Positions 55,893 to 64,000 of a stretch of 64,000 nucleotides of DNA are shown here, in pieces. This DNA is from Chitinophagaceae bacterium (GTDB lineage: Bacteria; Bacteroidota; Bacteroidia; Chitinophagales; Chitinophagaceae), in contig CANLAE010000007.1 in NCBI GenBank assembly GCA_947488765.1, positions 1 to 64,000 on the forward strand. Reading direction: 5' to 3'. The notes beneath the pieces were generated by a model. That model saw nothing but the letters and a program-made list of their open reading frames with translations. It did no database searches and was not told where the DNA came from. The translations under genes were made by a program, and so were the position numbers. How positions within the stretch are numbered: the stretch's first letter is position 1; each line of letters begins with the position of its first letter.

Positions 55893-58382
55893 ATGCTTTT
55901 CATGATCAGACTCTTTTATCTTATTATTTTATTTTCTTGCTTTTGTAAAATAACAGAAGCACAGGTTGCGGCTAAAAAGTCAAATCAGGATATGGGTGTA
56001 ATTATCGGAAATTTATTAGACGCATCAAACGGAAAACCTGTAGCGTTTGCAACTGTTGAATTGATTAGAATATCTGATACAACTTTAACCATCACACAAA
56101 TATCAGATAAAAATGGTTCTTTTGAATTTGATAAAATTAAGTTTTCTATTTATCGTTTAAGGTCTACTGCTACAGGCTTTCATCGGCTTTTGCTAGATAG
56201 CATTAATGTGCGTTCCGAACGTTTTGATTTTAATCTTGGAGATCTTAAAATGGCTATTGCTACAACCGCACTAATAGAAATTGTTGTTTATGCGGAAAAG
56301 CCTTTAATTGAAATGAAAGATGATAAGTTGACCTACAATGTTGGTGAAAGTGCATTGAGCAATTCCAGTACAACATCAGAACTATTAAAAAGTATGCCCT
56401 TAATCAGCAATGATCCGAATGGAAAAATATTATTGAAAGGCAAAGAACCCAAAATTTTAATTGATGATAAACCAACTGAATTAAATTCTGATCAACTCAA
56501 AGATTTACTCGAAAGTTTGCCCGGTAGCAGCATTGAAAAAATTGAACTGATGACCAATCCGCCTCCACAATATGCTACAGAAAGTGGTGGTGTAATTAAT
56601 ATAGTTACCAAAAAAGGAAAAATAGGGTTTACCGGAAAAGCCACTGTTACAGCAGGTTCAAGAGGTGAGGTAAGTACATCTGCTTACATGAATTACAGAA
56701 ATAATAAATTTTCTTTCAATACTTCTTTGGGTGTTGGGGCAAGTGTAATTCAAGGAAACAGTTACTCTAAACGTCAGAATATTTATACAGATTCTTCCAA
56801 TCGATTTAATACAGAGGGTCAGTTTAAAAATAAAAATTTACGACCAAATTTGAGGTTTCAGGCTGACTATGAAATAGATAAAAAAAATTCGATCAGTATA
56901 ACTTATCAGGGAAATGTAAATTACTTTGATAATAATAATGCTACCATTTTTACTAACATCAACCGGTTTGATTTGATTTATAAACTTAGTAATCGTTCTA
57001 ATTTAAGTGAAGGTAGCGGCTACAACCATGGTGTTAATTTTACTTATACCAAACATGGTAAAACTTTAGCAGAAACTTTTCGGTTTATTATTTCAGAAAA
57101 TTGGGGAAAGAATGATAACGACAGAGATTTTTACCAGCAATACCTCAACTCAACATTTATTACTATCAACGACAGTTCCCAAAATCAATTCTTCAATAAT
57201 TTCAGCAATAGTTTCAGTGCCAGATTGAATTATGATAAACCTTTAAAAATGAAAGGAAGTTCATTCAGTACCGGAGCTACTTTTCAGCGTGCTAATTATC
57301 ACAATGCACTCAACACGAGTTTTTTAAGGAAGGTAGATAGTATTTTTATTCCGAATGATATATTAAGTAGTGATTTTAAATTTAATCAAAATATAAGCAC
57401 AGCAAGGGTTGCGTTCACTTATACACTTTTGAAAACCTGGAGAATTACGGCAGGGATTCAAGCAGAATTTACACAATTTGATTTTCAATTTTTAAAAGGA
57501 AATTCTGCAGATGTTCAAAATAGTTATTTCAATTTATTGCCAACAATTAATATTCGAAAAGAATTTAGCAAACAGTTCAATACTTCTTTTGTTTATAGAT
57601 CAACCGTCAGAAGACCAGGGCTTGGCGAATTGAATCCCAATATTGATTATGGCGATCCATATAATTTGAGATTTGGAAATCCATACTTACAGCCAAGTAC
57701 AGCAGATAATTTTGATTGGAATATTGGTGTAGTAAAAGGCAAATATTATTTCAATACTTCACTAGGTTATAACAAAGTGAAAAATATTTTTAATACTATT
57801 CGTACATTAATTGATGGAGGTAAAACACAAATTACCTGGAAAAACATTGCCGACAGAAGTGAATATGAAGCCAGTATTTTTGGCGGATATACATTCAGTA
57901 AAAAATTCAGAATGAATGCAAGTGCCGGCTATACTTATAATGTTTACGGTGATGCTGAAAAACTTTTGTATTACTATCGTGATGGCGGTTCATTTTACAC
58001 TAGCATCAACTATAGTTATATGCCCAACAATCTGCTTACATTCGAAGGAAATGCCAGATACAGCAGCTATTCTGACCCACAAGGCAGAGGAAGAAGTAAT
58101 TTAAATATGACCTTAGGAGTGCAAAGAAAATTTTTTGATAAACGATTGATATTGGGCTTTAATGTAGTTGATCCAATTGTTATGCAGCAATACACCACAT
58201 TTGTGTATGGCAGTAATTTTAATTTAGAAACATTCAACTCAACACAAACGAGAAATTTCAGAATAACCATCAGTTATCAGCTGAATAAAATTATTCAAAA
58301 AAGTAAAATTTCTGAAAATCAAAAACAACAATCGTTACAAAAAATAAAGAGTCAACCAAAACCACAAAACGGAATACGTTAG
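55893..58382 (+). CDS. TonB-dependent outer-membrane receptor (OMP_b-brl_3 type)
   Basis: 829 residues with signal peptide (ends TEAQ); ATG 55902 is an alternative start. Carboxypeptidase-regulatory-like domain at about 35-115 (GVIIGNLLDASNGKPVAFATVEL), plug at about 130-230 (LLKSMPLISNDPNGKILLKGKEPKILIDDKP, GGVINIVTKKG), then a beta-barrel (YRSTVRRPGLGELNPNIDYGDPYNLRFGNPYLQPS). Uptake or signalling at the outer membrane; ligand unknown. No SusD partner follows, so it is not a SusCD system. Confidence 0.9.
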   Translation: MLFMIRLFYLIILFSCFCKITEAQVAAKKSNQDMGVIIGNLLDASNGKPVAFATVELIRISDTTLTITQISDKNGSFEFDKIKFSIYRLRSTATGFHRLLLDSINVRSERFDFNLGDLKMAIATTALIEIVVYAEKPLIEMKDDKLTYNVGESALSNSSTTSELLKSMPLISNDPNGKILLKGKEPKILIDDKPTELNSDQLKDLLESLPGSSIEKIELMTNPPPQYATESGGVINIVTKKGKIGFTGKATVTAGSRGEVSTSAYMNYRNNKFSFNTSLGVGASVIQGNSYSKRQNIYTDSSNRFNTEGQFKNKNLRPNLRFQADYEIDKKNSISITYQGNVNYFDNNNATIFTNINRFDLIYKLSNRSNLSEGSGYNHGVNFTYTKHGKTLAETFRFIISENWGKNDNDRDFYQQYLNSTFITINDSSQNQFFNNFSNSFSARLNYDKPLKMKGSSFSTGATFQRANYHNALNTSFLRKVDSIFIPNDILSSDFKFNQNISTARVAFTYTLLKTWRITAGIQAEFTQFDFQFLKGNSADVQNSYFNLLPTINIRKEFSKQFNTSFVYRSTVRRPGLGELNPNIDYGDPYNLRFGNPYLQPSTADNFDWNIGVVKGKYYFNTSLGYNKVKNIFNTIRTLIDGGKTQITWKNIADRSEYEASIFGGYTFSKKFRMNASAGYTYNVYGDAEKLLYYYRDGGSFYTSINYSYMPNNLLTFEGNARYSSYSDPQGRGRSNLNMTLGVQRKFFDKRLILGFNVVDPIVMQQYTTFVYGSNFNLETFNSTQTRNFRITISYQLNKIIQKSKISENQKQQSLQKIKSQPKPQNGIR

Positions 58383-58400
58383 CAAAATAATGTAACTTAT

Positions 58401-59354
58401 TTATTCCCAAACCAATGCACTTGCTCCTAAAATCGCTGCATCACTTTCATGTAAATTGCTGAATACTATTTTCACTTTGTTTTTAAAAATCTGAATCAAA
58501 TTAGCCTCCATGGAAGCTTTGGTGGGTTTCATCAACAAATCACCGGCTTTTGTTAAACCACCAAATAATACAATCATTTCAGGCGATGAAAACATGACAA
58601 AATTTGCTAAAGCTTCACCTAATATTTCCCCGGTAAATTCAAATACTTTCTTAGCAATAACATCTCCTTTACTTGCACATTCATAAACAGTTTGACTCGT
58701 TAATTCTTCCGTAGTATAATTCCTTAAAAGGCTTTCCTGCGTTGGGTCTTCGGCTAAAAATTCAAAAGCAGTTTCACGAACTCCTGTTGCACTTGCATAA
58801 GATTCCAAACATCCATGGCTACCAGTTCCTTTGTGAAATCTTCCTCCTTTGCGGATAATAGTATGTCCTAATTCTCCTGCAAAACCATCATGACCAAGTA
58901 CAATTTTTCCATCAATCACAATTCCACTTCCAACACCTGTTCCTAACGTGATACAAATAAAATGTTTGATACCCTTTGCATAACCATATTGCATTTCGCC
59001 TACTGCTGCTGCATTTGCATCGTTAGTTAGTTTGGTAGGTAATCCAATTTTTTTATGAATCAATTCTGCAATTGGTACTATTCCTTTCCAGTTGAGGTTG
59101 GGAGCATATTCAATTGTACCCGAGTAGTAATTTCCATTTGGTGCACCTACTCCAATACCAATGAAATTAGTTACACCTCCATTTCTTTGAATCATTGGTG
59201 TTAACTTACTATCAAGATCATTGATAAACAAATTTACATCTTCATATTTCGTAGTTGAAATTCTGTCTTGTTCTAAAATATTTCCTTCTGCATCAACTAC
59301 TCCAAACTTTGTAGTAGTTCCGCCAATATCAATGCCTATTGCAAGTTTACCCAT
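58401..59354 (-). CDS. ROK family sugar kinase (glucokinase-like)
   Basis: 317 residues. ATP site GIDIGGTTTKFGVVD, sugar-binding NDANAAAVGE, LGTGVGSGIVIDGKIV, and GHTIIRKGG. The usual ROK zinc motif CxCGxxGCxE is reduced to KGTGSHGCLE: only the third Cys remains. It sits 39 bases downstream of the sugar transporter gene and should phosphorylate the imported sugar. Confidence 0.9.
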   Translation of the reverse strand: MGKLAIGIDIGGTTTKFGVVDAEGNILEQDRISTTKYEDVNLFINDLDSKLTPMIQRNGGVTNFIGIGVGAPNGNYYSGTIEYAPNLNWKGIVPIAELIHKKIGLPTKLTNDANAAAVGEMQYGYAKGIKHFICITLGTGVGSGIVIDGKIVLGHDGFAGELGHTIIRKGGRFHKGTGSHGCLESYASATGVRETAFEFLAEDPTQESLLRNYTTEELTSQTVYECASKGDVIAKKVFEFTGEILGEALANFVMFSSPEMIVLFGGLTKAGDLLMKPTKASMEANLIQIFKNKVKIVFSNLHESDAAILGASALVWE

Positions 59355-59393
59355 ACAATAAAATGTTTATTCAAAAAGTTGTGTATAATATTT

Positions 59394-60827
59394 TTAATGA
59401 CCTCCGCTCACTGTTACATCAAAATCCAATCCTTGCTTTTTCAAAATTGCTTTTACTTTCCAAGCATAGAAAGCCAAATAAGCAAAACACAAAACACCTA
59501 TGATATAACTGAAGTGAATTGAAGTAATATCAGCAACATATCCTTGTAACCAGCTGATAATTCCTCCACCCATAATCATCATAATTAAAAAACTGCTTCC
59601 CTGACTTGTGTTTTTACCCAAACCACTTATTGCCAAAGTGAATATACAAGGCCATAAAGTACTGCAAAATAAACCTACTGAAGTAAATGCATAAACACTA
59701 GTCATGCCTGATGTAAACATGCCTATAAACAATGCTACACAACCCAACAAAGAAAATATAAACAACATTTTTGCAGGGTTTCCTTTACTTGCCATATCTG
59801 CAAAAATTAAAACTAAGATTACTAAAGCATAAATATAAAATGGACTTAAATCATGGTTCATGAATTTGTTTACACCAAGGAAAACTAAAAATGCTAAGTA
59901 AGGAGCGATGAAACGTAAAATTTTTTGCAAACTTAAATTTCCTGTAAATGCTTCTACAGCGCCAGTCCAGCGACCAATCATTAAACTTGCCCAGTATAAT
60001 GAAATATATGGAGCAATATCTTTAGTTAAAAAATTTAAGTTCTTTTCCATGTATGCAGGCAAATTACTTGCAGTAGAAACCTCAACGCCTACATATACAA
60101 ATATTGCTATCATACCTAAAACCAACTGAGGATATTTTAATGCAGAACTTCTCGAAGCATTATCAGCATTCTCAGATTCTACAATTGTTTCAGGTCTTTC
60201 TGGTAATGATGAAAACTTCAATAAAATTGCAACCAGTAAAAATGCAGCTCCTAAAACTAAGTAAGGAATTTTTACACTCTCAATACTCATATTGGTATTT
60301 GCAGAAACAGCTGATCCAAAAATTGCAAAGCTTACTACCAATGGACCAATGGTTGTTCCTAAATTATTAATACCGCCTGCCAATGTTAATCTTTGCGAAC
60401 CTGTATTAATAGGACCAAGTGCTATGGCCAAAGGGTTTGCCACTGTTTGTTGCAATGAAAAACCTAATGCTACTGTAAACAATCCTGATAACATTAAAGG
60501 AAATGAACCTGTATTTGCCGCTGGGATAAATAACAATGTTCCCAATGCAGAAATAAACAATCCCAAAGCCAATCCATTTTTATAACCAATTTTATTTACT
60601 AAATCCTGACCTATTAAAAACGAGATACCCATATAAATAATTGAACCTACTGTATATGCAATGTAAAATGCCAAAGAAACCAATTGACTTTGACCTTGTG
60701 TAAGATCAAATGCTTTTTTAAATACAGGGATTAATATGTCATTACTTGCTGCAACAAAGCCCCAAAAAAAGAAGACTGTAACGAGTGGAATGAATTGTGC
60801 CCAGTTAGTTGAATTTTTCTGTGTCAT
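59394..60827 (-). CDS. Sugar MFS transporter, FucP type
   Basis: 477 residues, 12 membrane helices expected. FFFWGFVAASNDILIPVFKKAFDLTQGQSQLV, GSIIYMGISFLIGQ, GGINNLGTTIGPLV and MGGGIISWLQGY fit the FucP/glucose-galactose symporter family. Operon with the ROK kinase; divergent from glgA. Confidence 0.92.
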   Translation of the reverse strand: MTQKNSTNWAQFIPLVTVFFFWGFVAASNDILIPVFKKAFDLTQGQSQLVSLAFYIAYTVGSIIYMGISFLIGQDLVNKIGYKNGLALGLFISALGTLLFIPAANTGSFPLMLSGLFTVALGFSLQQTVANPLAIALGPINTGSQRLTLAGGINNLGTTIGPLVVSFAIFGSAVSANTNMSIESVKIPYLVLGAAFLLVAILLKFSSLPERPETIVESENADNASRSSALKYPQLVLGMIAIFVYVGVEVSTASNLPAYMEKNLNFLTKDIAPYISLYWASLMIGRWTGAVEAFTGNLSLQKILRFIAPYLAFLVFLGVNKFMNHDLSPFYIYALVILVLIFADMASKGNPAKMLFIFSLLGCVALFIGMFTSGMTSVYAFTSVGLFCSTLWPCIFTLAISGLGKNTSQGSSFLIMMIMGGGIISWLQGYVADITSIHFSYIIGVLCFAYLAFYAWKVKAILKKQGLDFDVTVSGGH

Positions 60828-60939
60828 GGTTTCGTTAGATTTTAAGTTGGAAAACTAAAAGATTTTTTTCATAAAAAATCAAAAACAAAAAATGTTTCAA
60901 TTGTTTTTTGCCGTACTTTGAAAAATTAATAATTTTTGA

Positions 60940-62391
60940 ATGGAAATAATACATGTAAGTGCAGAGTGTTATCCGGTTGCAAAAGCAGGTGGATTGGCGG
61001 ATGTGGTGGGTTCTTTATCAAAATACCAATGCAAAGCAGGACATCATGCAAAAGTGATTATGCCCATGTATGAAACAAAGTTTTTACTTCAACACGAATT
61101 CGATGTACATGCTAAAGGAAGTATTTATTTAGGCCCTACAAACCTCGATTACACAATCATTAAAGAAAGAAACAATGCACTCGGTTTTGATTTGTTTTTG
61201 GTTGATATTAAAGGATTACTTGATAGAACAACGATATACAGCCATGCGGATGACACAGAAAGATTTGTTGCTTTTCAAATTGCAGTTTTAGATTGGATGA
61301 ATAGTTGGGAACATATTCCTGATTTGGTTCATTGTCATGATCATCATAGTGCACTCATCCCTTTTATGATGCAACATTGTTATGGATTCAAAAAAAAGCT
61401 CGCTAAAATACCATCTGTACTTACCATTCATAATGCACAATACCAGGGATGGATTGGGTTGGATAAAAGATATTATATTCCTCCTTACGACAATTGGAAA
61501 GCAGGTTTGTTGGATTGGGAAGGAAATATTAATCCATTGGCAAGTGGCATTAAATGTGCCTGGCGAGTAACTACAGTGAGCGAATCTTATATGAATGAAT
61601 TGAAATTGAATAGTAATGGCTTGGAAAAATTATTTGAATACGAGAAGGGGAAATGTATTGGAATTTTAAATGGAATAGACAATGAGGTTTGGAATCCTCA
61701 ATCAGATAGTTTTCTTACACAACATTTTTCTGCACGAACAGTAACGAATGGTAAGAAAAAAAACAAACAATTATTGTGTGATCAATTTGGATTAGATGCA
61801 AGTAAACCATTGATTGTTTTTATAGGAAGATTGGTTGGTGAAAAAGCAGCAGATGTATTACCTGAATCGATATTAAGTTGTTTGTATACTATGAAAGAGG
61901 CATGTTCATTTTTGATTTTAGGAAGCGGTGAAACTCAAATAGAATGGCAGCTCCAGCAGATGAATCATCAATTTGGAAACAAATATCATGCAGTAATTGG
62001 CTACAATGAAGCACTGAGTCATACCATGTATGCAGGTGCAGATTTTTTATTAATGCCAAGTAGGGTAGAACCTTGTGGTTTGAATCAATTATATGCTTTG
62101 CGATATGGTACAATACCAATGGTAAGAAGCACAGGCGGACTGCAGGATACGGTAAAAGACATGGGCGAAGAGGAAGGTTTTGGAATTAGATTCAATAATG
62201 CATCGGTCAGAGATATTTACCATAGTGTTGAAAGAGCCATTGAAGTTTATCAAAATCCAAAACAAATTTTATGGATGAGAAAATACATGATGGCAATTAA
62301 CCATAGTTGGGAATCAGTGATTGATAATTATGAAAATGTTTATCGGCAAATTGTATCAATCCCGAAAAATAGTAAAATTAAGAAAAAATAA
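60940..62391 (+). CDS. glgA: Glycogen synthase (GT5)
   Basis: 483 residues. VSAECYPVAKAGGLADVVGSL (ADP-glucose site), HCHDHHSALIPFMM, TIHNAQYQGW, TVSESYMNEL, FIGRLVGEKAADVL, and PSRVEPCGLNQLYALRYG with STGGLQDTV. Elongates glycogen from ADP-glucose. Full length. Next to glgC, 132 bases apart. Confidence 0.95.
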   Translation: MEIIHVSAECYPVAKAGGLADVVGSLSKYQCKAGHHAKVIMPMYETKFLLQHEFDVHAKGSIYLGPTNLDYTIIKERNNALGFDLFLVDIKGLLDRTTIYSHADDTERFVAFQIAVLDWMNSWEHIPDLVHCHDHHSALIPFMMQHCYGFKKKLAKIPSVLTIHNAQYQGWIGLDKRYYIPPYDNWKAGLLDWEGNINPLASGIKCAWRVTTVSESYMNELKLNSNGLEKLFEYEKGKCIGILNGIDNEVWNPQSDSFLTQHFSARTVTNGKKKNKQLLCDQFGLDASKPLIVFIGRLVGEKAADVLPESILSCLYTMKEACSFLILGSGETQIEWQLQQMNHQFGNKYHAVIGYNEALSHTMYAGADFLLMPSRVEPCGLNQLYALRYGTIPMVRSTGGLQDTVKDMGEEEGFGIRFNNASVRDIYHSVERAIEVYQNPKQILWMRKYMMAINHSWESVIDNYENVYRQIVSIPKNSKIKKK

Positions 62392-62523
62392 AAATCAAAT
62401 TCTTGTATTTATGTATACTATTTTTTATTAAATTGCTGAAGTTGATTCGTGTTATCATTATTTCACTTTTATGAAATCAGGGTTTGTTGGATTTTTTGGA
62501 TCTAATTAATATCAATTTACATT

Positions 62524-63810
62524 ATGCAAAGTATATCAAAGTCAGTTGTTTCTGTGATTTTAGGCGGAGGTGCAGGTTCTCGTTTGTATCCATTAACGGC
62601 ATCAAGAAGTAAACCGGCAGTTCCAATTGCTGGAAAATATCGTTTGGTTGATATTCCTATCAGCAATTGCATTAACAGCTCCATCAACAGAATGTTTGTA
62701 TTAACGCAATTTAACAGTGCTTCATTAAATAAACACATTAAAAATACGTATCATTTTAGTGCATTCAGTACTGGCTTCGTAGATATTTTGGCAGCAGAAC
62801 AAACACCAGATAATCCGGGTTGGTTTCAAGGAACAGCTGATGCTGTGAGGCAATCGCTAAGACATATTGGTAATATGGATTTTGAATATGTGCTAATATT
62901 AAGTGGAGATCAATTGTATCAAATGGATTTTACACAAATGCTTGCAGAACATAAGGCTAAGAATGCAGACATTACTATTGCTACAATTCCCGTTGCTGAA
63001 AGAGAAGCTACAGAGTTTGGAATATTGAAATCTAACGAAGAGAATTTAATTACTTCATTTGTAGAAAAACCGCAAAAAGATATTTTATCAGATTGGAAAA
63101 GTGATACAGGTACATCAATGCAACAACAAGGAAGGCACTATCTGGCTTCAATGGGTATTTATATTTTCAATAGAAAAGTGTTGTTTGATTTATTGCAAAA
63201 TGTTCATCCAAAAGCAACAGATTTTGGCAAAGAAATAATGCCGGATTCTATTTCTAATTATACTGTTGCCAGTTATCAATATGATGGGTATTGGACAGAC
63301 ATTGGAAATATTTATTCTTTCTATGAAGCCAATCTTGCTTTAACGCATGAAGTCCCTGCATTTAATTTATTTGATAACACAAAAACAGTTTATAGTCGCC
63401 CGAGGATGTTGCCACCTGCAAAAATTAGTGGTACAACTCTCGAGAAAACAGTAATTGCAGAAGGATGTATTATTCATGCAAGCCGAATAGAATCGAGTGT
63501 TGTAGGAATAAGATCGAGAATTGGTTACGGCTCAACGATTGCAAACAGTTATATCATGGGTAATGATTACTACGAAACACTTGAAGAAATGGAATTGAAT
63601 TTAAATAAGGGTATTCCTAAAATTGGAATTGGCGAAGGTTGTTATATTAAAAATGCAATCATTGATAAAAACTGCAGAATTGGTAATGATGTGCGTATTA
63701 ATGGTGCAGATCATAATGAAATAATTGACCACGAATTATATACTATCAAAGATGGGATAGTAGTGGTAAAAAAAGGGGCTATTATTCCTGATGGGTTTAA
63801 AATAAATTAA
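62524..63810 (+). CDS. glgC: Glucose-1-phosphate adenylyltransferase
   Basis: 428 residues. GGGAGSRLYPLTASRSKPAVPIAGKYRLVDIPISN, WFQGTADAVRQ, ILSGDQLYQMD, SFVEKPQK, YWTDIGNIYSFYEANLAL, then a left-handed beta-helix. Makes ADP-glucose from glucose 1-phosphate and ATP, the controlled step before GlgA. Full length. Confidence 0.96.
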   Translation: MQSISKSVVSVILGGGAGSRLYPLTASRSKPAVPIAGKYRLVDIPISNCINSSINRMFVLTQFNSASLNKHIKNTYHFSAFSTGFVDILAAEQTPDNPGWFQGTADAVRQSLRHIGNMDFEYVLILSGDQLYQMDFTQMLAEHKAKNADITIATIPVAEREATEFGILKSNEENLITSFVEKPQKDILSDWKSDTGTSMQQQGRHYLASMGIYIFNRKVLFDLLQNVHPKATDFGKEIMPDSISNYTVASYQYDGYWTDIGNIYSFYEANLALTHEVPAFNLFDNTKTVYSRPRMLPPAKISGTTLEKTVIAEGCIIHASRIESSVVGIRSRIGYGSTIANSYIMGNDYYETLEEMELNLNKGIPKIGIGEGCYIKNAIIDKNCRIGNDVRINGADHNEIIDHELYTIKDGIVVVKKGAIIPDGFKIN

Positions 63811-63897
63811 ATCATAATCTAATTATGCAAATTCTTAATTTGGGATATTGTTTGAATTATCCATTTGCTATAATTTAATTTAATTTTGCAAAATATT

Positions 63898-64000
63898 TTA
63901 AAGCATCATTTGCCAAACATTTTTAGCAGCATTTTTACCCCAGCCTTTTGTGCTTTTTGTTACAATCGTTTGTAAATCGGCAAAGTTTGATTTTTTGCCA
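63898..64000 (-). CDS. C-terminal end of an unidentified protein (partial)
   Basis: The minus strand is open for 33 codons from the right edge to TAA at 63898-63900, ending STKGWGKNAAKNVWQMML. Codon use looks normal. Too short to identify; converges on glgC. Confidence 0.5.
   Translation of the reverse strand, partial: GKKSNFADLQTIVTKSTKGWGKNAAKNVWQMML

Overview
The window is a chromosomal segment of a low-GC member of the Bacteroidota, most likely close to the Chitinophagaceae (class Chitinophagia); this placement is inferred from gene content, not from a marker search. Supporting signs are a type B C-terminal sorting domain of the type IX secretion system (T9SS), PorP/SprF-family and PorE-like outer-membrane proteins, a FucP-type sugar transporter, an OMP_b-brl_3-type TonB receptor, a DUF6728-like small protein, and promoters of the Bacteroidota type (TTG, about 19 bases, TAnnTTTG) with no Shine-Dalgarno sequences.

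Layout. 1-5.7 kb: an envelope cassette of a giant Ig/PKD adhesin (5' end outside the window), a PorP/SprF protein and a PorE-like OmpA/TPR/propeller protein. 5.8-10.1 kb: a cupin lipoprotein, an acetyltransferase with an odd 5' end, and a KaiC-KaiB pair followed by a small membrane-protein gene cut by one in-frame TAA. 10.3-24.2 kb: housekeeping genes (lgt, NUDIX, pyrE, metal-binding-like protein, fatty acid hydroxylase, aspC, class-A-type serine hydrolase, kdsA, tdh, ribF, purM, ftsE, two glycosyltransferases). 24.3-29.2 kb: rpsO-pnp, a decayed ABC-ATPase gene that no open reading frame reveals, a small lipoprotein, and a PKD-PorP chimera. 29.2-39.3 kb: pckA, a periplasmic binding protein, guaA, lpxB, a 59-residue membrane protein, tRNA-Ala(GGC), a DUF4139 protein, nitroreductase, queA. 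39.5-55.2 kb: ccmC/ccmD-like genes, glutamate and isocitrate dehydrogenases, DUF2911, xerD, YkgJ-like protein, coiled-coil protein, exonuclease, holA, topA, alpha/beta hydrolase, DUF2520, ferredoxin, TlpA-like thioredoxin. 55.3-64 kb: an orphan exosortase-family protein, a TonB receptor, a sugar uptake and storage group (ROK kinase, FucP-type transporter, glgA, glgC), and the 3' end of one more gene.

How genes work together. The first three genes look like one T9SS/gliding-type surface unit: exported adhesin, outer-membrane partner, peptidoglycan anchor. The last group forms a route from sugar import through phosphorylation to ADP-glucose and glycogen. kdsA, lpxB and lgt serve envelope biogenesis. 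The most unusual parts are the Kai-type pair with its interrupted membrane-protein neighbour, the PKD-PorP chimera, the ABC-ATPase fossil, and the exosortase without a visible substrate.
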